Source: Hemicentrotus pulcherrimus
Taxonomy: Eukaryota > Echinodermata > Echinoidea > Camarodonta > Strongylocentrotidae
Assembly: GCA_003118195.1 (NCBI GenBank)
Contig: BEXV01000064.1
Span: forward strand, 404,122-449,427
DNA length: 45,306 nt
Direction of reading: 5' to 3'
The position numbers and the translations under genes are program-made. This document shows, in pieces, positions 20,993 through 33,748 of this stretch. Under the pieces are notes generated by a model. It worked only from the letters and a program-made list of their open reading frames with translations, was not told the origin of the DNA and did not search any database. Numbering within the stretch: the stretch's first letter is position 1; every line of letters starts with the position of its first letter.

Positions 20993-21938
20993 GTAGGTTA
21001 ATTGAACATTGTGGCACTAGAAGGATTAATTAGTAGAGAATTGATTGACTGCTTGAGCAGATATGTCTTACGGTGGTGTGTTTTTTCTCATTTTTCTTAT
21101 GTTTGCTTTTCTTTTTCATGTATTCTTTGTGTTTGGTTTGTGTATATATCTTTCTTTTCCTGTTTATCTTTTGCTGTTCTGTCTGAACGTCTTATCCTGA
21201 AATGAAGTAGGCTTCCTAAGGGTAGGGCAAGGATGCTCTCACTCTCATTGTTTTATGAAGGACAGAAGAAACCTCTCAAGAAATATTATTGTAAGCTGTG
21301 TTCTTAGAGGCACAGCTTGGCCTTGGTAGTCTTTCATGAGACAGATCACAAGATGAAAAAACATCTTCCAGCATTCAAGTAGAAGAAGAGAAAAGGATTA
21401 ACCCCACTAAGGGTCAGCCAACTAGGAACTCTTCAATAATAAGTTTCAGGCTAAGCTTTAGGTTTCATGTCAAGGTGATGATGACTTCAATATTATGCTG
21501 CAAGTATTATCAATAGAACTTTGCTTTTAAAGAAAATGTAAATATCTTGACTTGTTGATCATGGAGTGGACGTCAAACCTCAAGTATTGTGGATCTGTTT
21601 GGATCATGAAAAGGTTAAGAGTAAATCACAAGATATTGAAAGTCAAATACACCAAAGGCACAAACACAGGTATGCACATTTGGGACTACGGATGATGACT
21701 CTCAGCCTATTGATACGTTACACAAGTCTCAAGTTCAAGTGCTAATGACACAAATACAAGACTATTTCCATAGTAATCTTATATGGCATAGCTTTCAAAG
21801 GAAATGCTCTTACCATTGTAAGTATAGTGAGAAGGTATAAATGGTAGTAGATCTATTTCTTTCCCTAAACTCGACCTAAATCCTGTGTTACACGTGGGAA
21901 GATACCAAGCTTAGCTGTAGTTGGCATGTAAAGGAAAT

Positions 21939-21940
<2 letters not shown>

Positions 21941-21971
<31 letters not shown>
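21941..21971. repeat. (AT)n microsatellite
   Basis: About fifteen uninterrupted AT units. They give an artefactual Tyr-Ile repeat in one antisense frame. Confidence 0.95.
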
Positions 21972-21975
<4 letters not shown>

Positions 21976-22984
21976 CGCTGCTCCAATTGTCAGAAATAAG
22001 GACAGGAAGTGGTATTGAATGGTGGTTTGTTGATATGCTTCTTTACTGCTACAGATCTTTTGTAAACACATATTTGGGATGTAAAGTGAGAAAGTAATCT
22101 ACTGCCTTCAGACAGTTGTCTTGTAGGAAGCCAAGGCCTGAAAGGGAAGGAGAAGGTGGCTTATAGGTGAAGGTCAACAGCAAGATTCAAGATTTACAAG
22201 AGTTACATTTACAGTATTTATTTACCTCTGTGGTATCTGGAGGAAGATAATGGGCAATTATGTTAAATGTATGACATATGTTCTTTATCCATTTATTTCA
22301 TCAAAATCTAAAAATCTTTTGATATTGCCATTAACTATTAAATGTAGTGATATCAGGAAACACATCTGCCAGTTGGCATATAAAGAGACTTTTATTTTTG
22401 GCTGAAAATCTTGGGCAGAAGAATCGATGTATCCCACAGAGTGGACCAATAACATTTTTTACTTTTCATTTTGAGAACAATGAGAATAAGAAATATTCCC
22501 AAAGTGACAGAACCATTATTATAAATGATATTCACACTCACATATCTCATTTCATATTCAGTTGAAAGAGAATCATTTTGACAGTTACGAATTACTTCTT
22601 ATTCACACGAGACTTAACGTGTGGACCTGTGCAATCAATCAGTCGTTCTGGTTTCTTGGCAGCTCAGAATGCCAAATTGACTTTTAAATAGTTCAAACTT
22701 GAGAAATGAATAAGTAAGGATATAGCAGGCTATACATTTGTGATACACTTTAGCAAATATATGTAAGTTTGATTTTAGAAATAGGAGGATTTTCCACATA
22801 CAATACGATAATCAGAAATTCCTCTAGTATTATAATTGTGAATGTCAGAATTTCTACTAAACTAAGAATGACAATTAAATGGTAATAATTTGTTATAATT
22901 AAAAAAATAAAGTTTTTATTATTATGTTATTAATATTGGCAAAATATTGACCATTTGGAATAGTGGGGCAGTACTTTATATGGA

Positions 22985-23095
22985 ATGCGTGGTGGAGTAG
23001 ATTGTCAGCGCTTGTATAATCAAGTGTCTGGATTCATGGTTGATTTCTAATTTGACGCATCACCAACACTTATGGGAGGTTACAGGCCTAGCCAG
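22985..23095 (+). mobile_element. Probable second tRNA-derived SINE head
   Basis: GCGTGGTGGAGTAGATTGTC resembles an A-box region. About 40 bp further on, TTCATGGTTGATTTCTAA resembles a decayed B-box (consensus GGTTCGAATCC). The order TGGTGGAGTAG, CAGCGCTTGTATAATCAAG, GGTTGATTTC is that of tRNA-derived SINE heads. The B-box match is imperfect, so the call is tentative. Confidence 0.35.
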
Positions 23096-23195
23096 AGGGT
23101 CCTCAAGTCTTCTATGATGTCAGATACTTACAATTAGATAAAGAAAGAAGGAGGAGAGACAGACATAAAGAAAGAAAGACAGCAACAGAGGGAAT

Positions 23196-23196
23196 G

Positions 23197-23273
<77 letters not shown>

Positions 23274-23640
23274 NNNNNNNNNNNNNNNNNNNNNNNNNNN
23301 NNNNNNNNNNNNNNNNNNNNNNNNNNNNNNNNNNNNNNNNNNNNNNNNNNNNNNNNNNNNNNNNNNNNNNNNNNNNNNNNNNNNNNNNNNNNNNNNNNNN
23401 NNNNNNNNNNNNNNNNNNNNNNNNNNNNNNNNNNNNNNNNNNNNNNNNNNNNNNNNNNNNNNNNNNNNNNNNNNNNNNNNNNNNNNNNNNNNNNNNNNNN
23501 NNNNNNNNNNNNNNNGACAGATAGGGCTAGAGATGGAGATAGATGGTATTGAGTCAAGACAGAACAGGAGATATAAGAAGAAATTAAGAAAGACAGAGAC
23601 AGACAGAAAATGAGAGAGAGAGAGAGAGAGGGGGGGGGGA
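23196..23640. repeat. (GA)n microsatellite containing an assembly gap
   Basis: At least 38 GA units (23196-23273) run into an unresolved gap. After the gap, purine-rich GACA/GATA-type sequence leads to another GA run (23612-23630) and a G run. The Arg-Glu and Leu-Ser repeat frames here are artefacts. Confidence 0.95.
23274..23515. other. Assembly gap (242 N)
   Basis: This undetermined stretch starts inside the GA microsatellite, which is a likely cause of the break. Confidence 0.99.
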
Positions 23641-24035
23641 GAGGGGCGGCAAGTACATTTTTGACATTATAAAGGTCAGCGTCATAGGATGCATAGAAAA
23701 GTTCATGGTATCTCATCTTGTAAATTTGAAGAGCTGTCATTTAAACATTAAAAAAGTGGTGATGAAGAGAAAGAGCCTAGAGAGAGAGAAAAAAAAACAT
23801 TGTTGAGTAATGGATTGTTCAGACTCGTGAACTCCTGGCTCCACAATCTGCCCTGAGATGAGAGATCATAAAGATCCTTGATCCCTCCGATGTGATGGAT
23901 TAAAGTATCCCTACAGATGACATCCTCTTTAAAACACAGAGTATTATTCAAGCCATCCAGTATACCAACTTGTAGCAAATTTGTTAGATTGCTATCTTAG
24001 AGACAAATCACGACAGGGGTATAAAGGAAAGGGAT

Positions 24036-24188
24036 GTAAACATTTGAAGCTTAGCTTAGATTTGGCTAATGAGAACAGGGCCATTGAGATGCATCCACAT
24101 GTTGATTGTATGTTAGAGCTATGATGTAAGCAGTTTAAGTTCAGTTTATTTTTGGTGAATGAGAAGAGCGCCAGCCATTGAGATGCAT
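24036..24188. repeat. Local tandem duplication, about 90-bp spacing
   Basis: Segments 24036-24094 and 24126-24188 share a GTAA start, TTGGCTAATGAGAACAG against TTGGTGAATGAGAAGAG, and an identical CCATTGAGATGCAT end. They look like an old, diverged two-copy tandem duplication. Confidence 0.55.
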
Positions 24189-26000
24189 GATCAGCCAGTA
24201 GGTTGTTGGGTAAGGTACTTGAGAGGCGGTGCTTGTGGTCGAGGTGGGCCAGTCAAGGAGTCATCCTATGTTGACCGGTCTAGAGTCTAGGGTTGAAACA
24301 AGTGTTTGACCAACAATCTGAATGGGTCTAAACTGAGTCATGGTTCGGACTTTTCCCTCCTGTGTGTACTTGTGCACCCTTAACATGCACACAGTTCATT
24401 CATGCTTAAATGGGAAATGTTTAAAAAGCTAGGTCAAATGATATTGCTCAGACGGGACAGGGGCTATCCAGGTCGCTCTTACGTCATATACGATTGTTTT
24501 CTTCGTAGAAGTCAAACTTCTGTATGAAAATGTTGTACCTCTGAGTGTAACATGCTTATAAATTAAACATGAACATTAAAATCTAAGCCAACTTCTATTT
24601 ACTCAGATAGGATAGGCTAGTCAGAATTCTCTACTTAATTTACAGTTGCTGTCTGCCTCTACAAGGTCAACTTCATGTGGGAAGTTTATGTTTTACAGTT
24701 GACTCCTAAATGCTGTCTTTTTTATGAAATTTTTAAACTGAAGGAAGTTAGCACCGAAATTCTAAGTCTTTCTTTGTCTTCAGAAGCCTGCTACCCTTTA
24801 ACCTTTGTTCCTTAATTAGTCCTTCTAATGCAGATAAGTGTGTATATGATGTATCTTGAGCCAGGATTGCCTGAAGACACACTTGCATGCCAAATTCACT
24901 GATCAGTAAAGAAAATATAAATAAAATCAGCAGCATTGCCCACTGCGTGTTAATACTTCATTTGATGAACCTCTTCAGTTTGAAACGGCCATAAAATAAT
25001 TATGGCCATTATCTTTATGAAGTAGCATTATGAAAGAAATGGCAAAATGATATGGAAGCATTTAAACAAATAATTTGACACATGGGATATATAATTTGCA
25101 AATAAAGTGTGAACAAAGCCAGAGGTTGATGACCAATTCTCTTTAGTTTGTGACAATGACTTTCTTGAAAGTTGTTCATAAATCAATGTGCTTCCAGCTC
25201 ACCTTCAGGCCATAATGTTGTTGTTGTTTTTTTAAATACCTGTAGGGTCTGTTGGAAATCCTGGATAAATAGAAAAGTTTGCTTGCAGAAAAAAAAAACA
25301 ATTCTGAAGATATTACTGAGATATACACTGTGTATGTGACAACACCATGTTTAATCTGTGTAGAAAGTCTGCTTTAATAAGAAAGCAAGGAAATTTGTCT
25401 TTGTATTGTAGTTGGATGGTCTTCGCCATGATGACAACATTTACTTACAAAGATCACACATTCAATGAAAAGAGTCTTTGGTAGATACCTTTTCCATTTC
25501 TTTAGTTAAATTTATATTGAATGAAACAAAAAGAATGACGAATAGATGACAACATCGTTAGAAGAAGAAATAACTATTCCGGTGTGTAGGGGGCGTTTGC
25601 TTCACTGAGAGGCAGTTGTGGGAGGTTGTAGACGTGGTTGGCATGGTGTTGGGTTTAAAGGATCACACTTCAATATCAAGAAAATGGAGCATTCTACTTT
25701 GGGGAATGGGGCCTTGTGTCTAGGATATGAAAGCTAATTGACTTATAAATGCTCTTAAACCATGACGTCGTTACACTTTGTGTTGTTTTTGTTTTAATCA
25801 CCAAATGCTTGTGAACGGATGGAGTAGGTAGGACAAGTGGCCCCAGGATGGACAGTTCAAAATGGAGATGAAGAAGCTTTACTTTGTTTTGACGAGGAGG
25901 CTGGCTTCATGTGTCAATCTTAAAATCTAGTTTAATTGATGTAAGGCGGGCTGGCCAGGTTACCCATTGTAAGATGTCTGCTTTATGCATGTAAGCCATG

Positions 26001-26052
<52 letters not shown>
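26001..26052. repeat. (GGCT)n microsatellite
   Basis: Thirteen uninterrupted GGCT units lie in otherwise AT-rich intron. Confidence 0.96.
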
Positions 26053-26159
26053 AACTGCAAACCTTGCTTGCCAACGTTTTTAGATTGCAGATTTGATTGT
26101 TGCTGATGTTATGAAGCATCCATTGAGACATGGTTGTATCATGGACCTACTACTGTCCA

Positions 26160-26365
26160 TGGTTGTATACAGTCAAATCTGGTAATCTACATGTAAAGAC
26201 TGCTCAAAGGGAGACAAAAGAGGCACTCTTCGTGGGCTGGTGGTCTTTTTGCTCAAGTTACAGGAGAGTTTTCAATGAGAAACCCTGTTCAAAGGAAACA
26301 AAAATGTGGTCTGGTCCTAATAGACAATTTGGTCATTCTAAACAGGTGGTTGCTACAGGAGGTTT
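26160..26365. repeat. Dispersed 'ACAGTCAAACC' repeat, decayed copy 2
   Basis: ATACAGTCAAATCTGGTAAT begins a stretch whose end reads AACAGGTGGTTGCTACAGG, the mirrored counterpart. Internal TGGTCTTTTTG and TTTGGTCATTCTA segments fit the same repeat family as 20570-20745. The open frame of 86 codons across it is not judged to be a gene. Confidence 0.45.
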
Positions 26366-26950
26366 GAAACCTCTCTCTGTAATCAGATGATCATATTTTG
26401 TGGATGATTTTCAGATTGGAGGATGGTGATGGAATTTTCCAGTTATCAGATTTTATGAGTAGATAGCTGTTGAAATTGCTATTATCAAATTATTTTGAAT
26501 AGTATGTGATACTTTTTAAACATCCTTATAAGTTTCAATCTATGAGCTAGAAGTATTTAAACTCAGAATGCAAATGATCCAAATTATGGGGCTAGCTAAA
26601 GTAGGAAAATCATTAATATTGGAGTCATAATGATAAGGAAATAAATACGAGGTCTTAACAATATTAATTTTGTAAATCATTTTTTGTTTGTTTTTGTGTT
26701 TTCTTATCAATTCTATTGATTTAATACCTGCTTTTTCCTTGAAAAATAGTTTCTTTACTGGAATACAAGATTCTCGTTGATCATATCTGGTGTGATCAGG
26801 TTTGATTGATATCTTTTGGGTGAATCCAGTAGAGACAAAAGAAGAGATATATTTACTATACAATTGATCTAGATATATATATATATATAGGTCACTAAAT
26901 GATGCTCATCCATCCCTTGACTCGAAACGGACGATGGATTCTGTTCGGAT

Positions 26951-27024
26951 CAGGTGAATGTAAAGCCGAGAGGCAAGAAGAAGGTGTTTCTCTGAATCAA
27001 TCTACATTGCTTGGGAATCACCTG
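26951..27024. promoter_or_regulatory. Inverted pair of CAGGTG E-boxes
   Basis: TCAGGTGAA (CAGGTG at 26951-26956) and TCACCTGAA (CACCTG at 27019-27024) face each other in a compact, non-repetitive block (about 26930-27080). CAGGTG is bound by Snail/ZEB and class I bHLH factors. Function is speculative. Confidence 0.2.
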
Positions 27025-27905
27025 AAATTGGAGCAATAGTTTTCAGGCAAATGAAATTACAGGTCATGGGATTGCGTCTCTGGTAATACGACCCTTTCTT
27101 ACTTTCTCCAAGTCTGCGATCGTCTTGCTGTCATTCCCGTCTTCTCGCCCTCTGTCTGTCCTCCTTTTTTTCTTTCTCTCTCTGGTTCTGTCATGGAATA
27201 CTAGCTTCCTGTTGCTGTTCTTCTATCTAATTATCTCACTGTCCTGTCTCTCACTGTCCTGTCTCTTATACCTTGTATTTCATGTCAGGCTGAAATCTAG
27301 CCCATTTTATATTTCTTCATTTAGTATGCATCAATATGGGAGGGGTATGCTTATTACTGATACTTTCATGCAATTTGGAGTTTTTTGTTGTTGTAATACA
27401 TCCTTTATACTAGCTCTTAAAGTTCCCAACAAAGAGGGCACATAACATCATTTCCCAGATATGAAGAGTATTTCCTATTACTATGAAGAATATCAGTTGG
27501 CACTTTGATCTTTCTTAAGTCCATACCATTTTATTTTCACCTTTCTTTTTTATATAAAATCTGTCCATTCTTTGTATCATTATTTATAATAACATTTAAT
27601 GACAATTTCAGGTTTCCCTGTTTGAAGAAGTAGAGTTCCTTTTTATTTGCTAATTAAGTTTACAATATTTCCAAGTATTGCATCGTGATACCAAAAGAGA
27701 GTTCTGCAAGTGAGTTGAATGATTTTGATTATGAATAATCTGTTTGTCACATATATTTACAGATGATCCTCAAAGACCTGCTGCGTGTCTATGTTTGTTT
27801 TCATGTAGAGACACATTTGTAATATATCTTTTGACTGAAAAGAAGATATTGTAAATTAAATATATTTTTAATATTCTTGTCTTTTTTTTTTCTGTTCCAT
27901 CACAG

Positions 27906-28002
27906 GGAGGAGGAATTAGAGGAGAAAGAACGTCTTCAGAAACAGATCGAGGCTGACAAGGATGAAAGGCACGCTAAGGAGGTCGAGCACCTTCAAGCAA
28001 GG
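27906..28002 (+). CDS. PPP1R9A: Neurabin/spinophilin-like, exon E: distal coiled coil
   Basis: This 97-nt exon lies between CATCACAG and GTAAGT at 28003. Its first base completes the Arg codon begun in exon D and it ends on a codon boundary. It reads EEELEEKERLQKQIEADKDE and then RHAKEVEHLQAR. This highly charged heptad-rich helix matches the later part of the neurabin coiled coil, where E..LKK and E...L..KI.EL patterns occur. Retention of the next intron would extend the frame to a stop at 28098. Confidence 0.93.
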
Positions 28003-28175
28003 GTAAGTTCAGAAGAAAAAACAATATCTGCTGATCAAGAACGATGGAAAAACATGAGAAGATTGAGAAATATCATGAAGTATAAAGATATAAAATGAAA
28101 TTGATACTTGGAAAAATGATTAATATATATATGTATAAATCTATAAATGAGACTTTCAATAAATCAAGGTTGACA

Positions 28176-28585
28176 AGAAGTGCATTAGAGAGAAGGTTGA
28201 GTTCTGAGAAGAGGTGAAAAATAATTTGTGAACTTTATTATGCAAGTTTGGAAGAACATCAGATAAGACATGTTCCCTGAAAAGCATGGCTCTTCAAATG
28301 CCTTCATATTCTAAATATGTCATGTTCATCGTAAAACTTGGGGGGGGGATTACGCCACATGTTTGTGTAGTCCCATATACACCTTTCTGTGTACAGTGTT
28401 TGTAACTTTACCAAATTTGTTATCATTTTGAGGTTTCCAGAACCTTGCAATACACACAAATTCTTATATGCTAGATGATCAACCTTTTCTGGTCGATTCC
28501 ACACCTTTTCTTTCACAATGCAATCACATGACCAGAACTCAACTTCATCTTTAACTCCTACATGTATGTCCTTCAGGCTCTCCAT
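28176..28585 (-). mobile_element. MITE family 1, full-length reverse copy
   Basis: Read in reverse complement, it starts ATGGAGAGCCTGAAGGACAT and runs through GATTGCATTGTGAAAGAAA to the far end at TTAGAGAGAAGGTTGAGTTC. Length and block order agree with the plus copy at 14169-14576. It starts about 170 nt after the donor of exon E. Confidence 0.8.
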
Positions 28586-30464
28586 AGATGATGTAGAAAC
28601 ATAGCAATATCATCTCAAAGTGACAAACATGTAGTATCCAAGAACGATTGTTAAATCATGAACAAGGGTCATCCAGTTGGGAGTGATTAAGTTTCCTTCA
28701 TTGAAGCTTTTGAGGAAATGACATAGATGTCAAAGAACGAGAAGAAAAGATGGTTCTAAGTGGGTCAGTAGTCGAATGATCAGAGGAAAAGAGACCAACG
28801 GACAAACAGATACATGCAGACAATAGGATGAGACAGCAAAGAGAGTGATGCGAATGAAGATGAGAGCTGTCATGTCGAGCAAGTATCGTATTTTATGCAG
28901 GTCAAGGAAAGATGGTGAAATTGAGAAGTAAACTTCGAAATAGATCTCTGGGGAGCAAAACATTGCAACCCCCTTTCACATTCTAAAATAAGAGCACTGT
29001 TGATTTGATGAGTAGCTTGGAAGAGTGCTCCTGATGGATCTGATATTTTCTCCACATTTGACTCGACCTAGTCGAGATTGAACTGGCATCAGTTAGCTCA
29101 TGGCAATTTGTATCAAGTTTGTTCTGCCATTTGAGGAGGAACACTATCATTGACAACATATGTGTCAGGGTACTCCTAGAACCTTAGAAGCATGTCATGC
29201 CAGTGGACAGTCTCTAGGTGATGGGCCATAGGTATACTTCCTAGCACAATTATATCTACACACTTATGTAACAGAGCTCCTGTGCAGTACAGATTAAAGT
29301 GCTATTTCATTAAAGAGGGAAACTTAGAGGCACTTTCTACCAAGTGACTACCTCTATAGTGGTAGTCCATGGAAGTACTTCCCGGTACAGTTATGCTCTT
29401 TACAAACTTTCACACCAGGGTTCCTGGGGATCCAGATTAAAACTTCTTTTTCAAATGCGAATCGGGCATCATACTGAGAGCGAAATCGTGATTGTTCCAG
29501 TATTTTCTGTCCATCAGCTAGAATGGAATGGTTTCATATTACACCGTCGACAACTTAACATATTTGATGAAAAACTGGTTCTTGTGTCATTTGTGTGTTT
29601 AGTTGAATATTAGGTCATGCTCAGAGGGCTTTTTTCTAAATTAGTATAGCTTTTCATAGAAACATCATGTTAACCTTGAAATGCAAATAAAATTCAGTAG
29701 AGAGAGAGATATTTCTAGATTTCCATCTTACATGCTAGTAATCTCCCATAGGGATAGAGCCTCTGGATATTAAAAGCTCTAATCTTCTAATTTGTTCAGC
29801 TCTTCTTTTGGCCTCTTCCAGGTTTTCTGTAGGGTGAAATTGAAAATTGTGTTAAAATGTGGCTAAGGTAAAAGATAAGTTCATATACGGTAGGTGTCAC
29901 ACTTTATCACAAATTGTACATCCCTGTTTACACCAGGTTAATCTTCAGTAAGATAATACACATTTTTCTACATATGGTAAGCATTATGCTGTGCGATACA
30001 TGTATGATTTAATTTGAGAAGTTGGTATGCCATTAGCAATAAAAATGGATATTCTCTAACCTTTTAACAATATTTTGATTAGATTTTTCTTAAATTGACA
30101 ATTTTAGGCTATGTTTAATGTCAGAGAAGATCTTTGACACTTACAAAAATGTCTTTCGATTGGCCATTATAACAGCAGATTGTCTTTTCTATGTCCCGTA
30201 CTGAGCACTATACAGAGCTCATGTGTGAACAAAAGTCGTGAAATGATATAAGAAAAAACAAATGTTCCCCATGTCGCTAGGTTATTGAGAATGCCAACTT
30301 TGACACAATTTCCAAATAGCGTTTTAGATCCAATCTTGATCCAGATAAAGAAGACGAAGACAATGGTCGAGCAATATCGTCTTGAAGTTTTAATGGGAAG
30401 GAGACATAGCTCTTGGCTGTTCAGTATAATTAGATTGGATACAGAGGCCTGGGTATATGGTCAG

Positions 30465-30515
30465 ATAGAGAGAGAGAGAGAAAGAGAAAGGGAGAGAGAA
30501 AGAGAGAGAGAAGGG
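30465..30515. repeat. (GA)n-rich microsatellite
   Basis: Imperfect GA repeats interrupted by AAAG and GGGA. Confidence 0.85.
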
Positions 30516-30799
30516 GAGCTGTTGATGGATAGAAAAAAGGAGAAATATAGAATAACTTATTGATTGAAATGAGAAGTTGAAACCATTACTTGGCAGATTA
30601 ACCGCGGTCAGTGACCAATGATAGTATACCTACAGGGTAAGTGATATTGTCTGCGGTCATTTTTTTGTAAACTCTGTTTTTTGAAGCATCTTTTTTTAAT
30701 AAAACAACGATTGATAGTGCGTTCTCACCTCATTTTCTAATATTGTACAATCAGTTTCTCTTTCTCTGTCACTGTTTATAACCCTATCTCTCTTACTTC

Positions 30800-31185
30800 A
30801 TATCCCCCCTCTCTCTCTCTCTCTCCCTTTTATTATTACATGTATATATCAAATCATCTAGAGAAGAAGTGAAACTAAATTTCTAAGTTTCAAGTATATC
30901 AAAATAGATCACTTGTTTTATCTATCTAATTATCTCTCTCTTTCTCTCTTTTTCTCCTTTCTCCGTATATTCCTCTCTTCCTCGCTTTGCACATCACTTG
31001 GTTTTTTTTTCATCCATGTCTTTCTACTAAACTCCCACTCCATCTTTCTCTTCCTCTTCCTCTCCCTCCCTTTCCCCCTCTCTCTCTCTCTCCATGCTCT
31101 CTCCCCCTCTCTCTGTCTGTCTTTCTTTCTCTTCCTCTCTCTCACCTCTCTCTTTCTCTTTATCTCTCTCTCTCACCCCTCATAT
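30800..31185. repeat. Pyrimidine-rich, CT-repeat region
   Basis: Several blocks of TCTC/CCCTCT alternate with short AT-rich stretches, leaving a strongly C/T-biased strand for nearly 400 nt. Leu/Ser-rich (plus) and Arg/Glu-rich (minus) open frames are by-products. Confidence 0.8.
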
Positions 31186-31879
31186 TTATGCTTTGAAATT
31201 ATTGCATCTACTCTCTTTCTCTCCTTTGTTTTTACTTTTCCAACTCTCATTATGTCCATCCTAATAAAGCCAATAATAGCTAGGATTGACGTCATTCTTT
31301 AGGAGCAATGAAGACACCTCCCTCCAGTTGTTTACTGTGTATTGATTGTCATGTAATAACATCGAACTATAATTCACCAGCAATTAGTCTCTCATTGTTA
31401 CGTCTAATAGAGAAACTGAGCTCAATAGCCTTGCCTGTATAGGAGTAATTAGAAGGGAGAAAAGTAAAATCAAAGGCATGATCACGTTCAACAAGTTCTT
31501 AAAATATCCTGTAAGGAAAAATGCTGTTTATTTGTTTATAAGTCGCCATGCTTCCATTGGCATTGTCAAGAATTTATTGAATAGAAAAGAATAGAAAAAT
31601 TGACATTTTAAGTAAAGCATGTACATGTACTCTGTATCTTTTTCCTCTTTCTTTTTTGTCATTTGTTCAACTTGTAATCAAAGAAATTATTGTCTTTTTG
31701 TTGTTGCATGGACATTCATAAACTATCCTGGCAATTTCTAGAATACTGTACTTGGTACATTTCTATCCTTTTCTTTATCATCTGTTGATTTTGATTGCAA
31801 TCTTGCTTTTCCAATGTTATTTCATTGATTTTAGATCACTTCATTTTACATCTAACCCTTGTTTGTGTTTGTTGTTCAG

Positions 31880-31997
31880 ATACAAGAATTAGAATCATCG
31901 ATGAGCAATCAGACTAAACTAACCAATGGCTGGACAGAGTCGGCACCTCGCAGGGATATAGTAGTGGACTCCCCCTCTAGCTCTCCTGACAATGGTG
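31880..31997 (+). CDS. PPP1R9A: Neurabin/spinophilin-like, exon F: coiled-coil end and Ser-rich linker
   Basis: This 118-nt exon lies between GTTGTTCAG and GTAAGT at 31998. It starts on a codon boundary and ends after the first base of a codon. It reads IQELESSMSNQTKLTNGWTE, then SAPRRDIVVDSPSSSPDNG. IQELE finishes the coiled coil. The rest is Ser/Pro/Asp-rich and probably disordered, with SP sites (DSPSSSP) suited to proline-directed kinases. Confidence 0.88.
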
Positions 31998-33326
31998 GTA
32001 AGTTATAGGCGATGGAGGTATATTACATTGGGGTTTTTGCCCCTTTATTGTGCCTAATAGTCCACATTCACATTCATATAAGGAAAGAGATGAAAGTGTG
32101 AAATCTAATTGTTGATTTCTAGGTCAAGCTCTGATTGTAGAGTGATATGAATCTAATATTTTCATCATTCAGGGTTCTATTTGATTTTCATGAATGACAT
32201 TGAAGAGGAATCGGATCATTCTTTTTGGTCTGATGGAATTCTCCATTGGCTAGATTAGGATTTAGATTATTGGGTCGCAAAATGGATGGTTCATGTTATT
32301 GCTACTTTGAATTATTTTGTTTTGAATACAGCAGACTGTTTATGCATGCAAGGTGCATTGTCAATGGTGAAGTGGATAGTCCTTTAGACATCAATTTAGC
32401 ACTTCATTGCAAAGATGTGTCTATCTGACCTTCAGTACTCGTGTTCATGTTTATATTTCTCACAGAATAGTAGAATAGAACAAAATAGCATCTTTGTTGC
32501 AAAAGAGGGGTAATACAAATTTGCACTCATTTGAACTCAGAAAGGCAATGGAGAATATATATTTTGGCATTATTATAACACTCTGTCAAGAAACATTAAA
32601 TCAAAGTATGATTTCATTAAAGGAGTAGTGACAATTAATTGCTTCATTAGAAATAAAACTAGTATTCACAGCTCTGTAAAAGTGAAAGTTGAAACGATAC
32701 ATGTTTCAATCAATGTAAGATGTTTTGTTTGATGGACAATGTTGCCATTATTATCCTGCATCTGTGTTATGTATAATGTATCTGATCACTATCATTTTTT
32801 TGATTACTGTAGTTACCCCAAGCATGGATCAATTGAATGTTCAATATAACATACTTCAAGTTGGAGAAAAAAATGTTTATTTTTTGGTTTAAATACTCTT
32901 ATATATTTCTTTTAGTAATGTTTCAAACATATTCATTCACATAGATCTAGTTATGTGTGGTTTGCATTGCTTATCGATGTATGCACAAAAGGTTTAATAT
33001 CATTTTTTCCCCCTCCATTCTAATTTTTTTTCTTTTGCTCAGACAAAAAATTTAAAAATTTGAAGTCATACTCATCACCACTCGTAAACTTCATCGTCAT
33101 ATCACAATTATCAGTTTTGTCATCATTGTCATTGTGTTCCCCATCAGTTAATCGGCATCATCATAACAGTTGTAATCATGATCAATGTCATAATATTCAT
33201 CATCATCTTCATCTTCATCACCACCTCCACCATCATCTTCACCATCGTCATTTTCAACATTGTCATTATCATCACCATTATCATCACCATTATCATCACC
33301 ATTATCATCATCATTATCATCATTAT

Positions 33327-33369
<43 letters not shown>

Positions 33370-33748
33370 TTCACCATCGTCATTTTCAACATTGTCATTA
33401 TCATCACCATTATCATCACCATTATCATCATTATCATCATTATCATTATCATCATCATTATCATCATCATCATTATCATCATCATCATTTTCTTCATCAT
33501 CATCAGCGGCAGCAGAAGCAGCAGCATATACTCTATGATTCATATATTCTTGTTCTCAAACCTTGGATATAATCCTTCAGTCAACATTACAACATTTTTT
33601 CTAAAAGCCACTGATTGCCAAAACTGTACTTTCAAAAAAATCTTAGTCTACTTTAGAAATCCAAACCCAGCATTTCTTTCTCTAAATACTCTTGCATTTT
33701 TCTTTCCCTGGTGTGGTGTGTTGTAAAACTTCTTTCCCCCTCCTCTAG
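31998..33748 (+). other. Intron (1.75 kb) with a large trinucleotide repeat
   Basis: The donor is GTAAGT. The acceptor CCTCCTCTAG ends at 33748 and has a good pyrimidine tract. The main feature is the CAT-repeat array at 33196-33506. The first 1.1 kb shows nothing I can name. Confidence 0.85.
33196..33506. repeat. (CAT/ATC)n compound microsatellite with higher-order duplication
   Basis: More than 300 bp of CAT/ATC/ATT triplets. Within it a block starting CTTCACCATCGTCATTTTCA occurs at 33237 and again at 33369, exactly 132 bp apart, so a long sub-block was duplicated as a unit. Because all units are triplets, open frames of His, Ile, Met or Asp repeats appear on both strands. None is judged to be a gene. 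Confidence 0.95.

Larger units (their letters stand above)
20993..27905 (+). other. Intron (6.9 kb)
   Basis: The donor is GTAGGT at 20993 and the acceptor is CCATCACAG, ending 27905, after a T-rich tract at 27877-27895. Contents listed separately: an AT microsatellite, a possible SINE, a GA microsatellite with assembly gap, a local duplication, a GGCT microsatellite, a dispersed repeat and an E-box pair. No exon was found here. Exon D joins exon E exactly in phase. The stretches 21000-21940, 21975-22980, 24195-26000 and 27080-27875 show nothing I can name. Confidence 0.85.
28003..31879 (+). other. Intron (3.9 kb)
   Basis: The donor is GTAAGT and the acceptor GTTGTTCAG ends at 31879. It holds a MITE family 1 copy (28176-28585), a GA-rich tract and a long pyrimidine-rich region. 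Between 28590 and 30450 and from 31200 to 31879 I see nothing beyond AT-rich intron. Confidence 0.85.

Noticed and set aside
23120..23740. Leu-Ser and Arg-Glu repeat frames
   Set aside because: They are the GA microsatellite plus the N gap read in frame.
24218..24310. A further tRNA-like SINE head (GTGGTCGAGGTGGGCC ... AGGGTTGAAAC)
   Set aside because: Only a loose B-box resemblance, with wrong spacing from the putative A box. Not strong enough to list.
33060..33726. Overlapping open frames of 127-182 codons with His, Ile, Met or Asp repeats
   Set aside because: They are the CAT/ATG triplet microsatellite read in each frame. There is no non-repetitive domain and no splice phase with the host gene.
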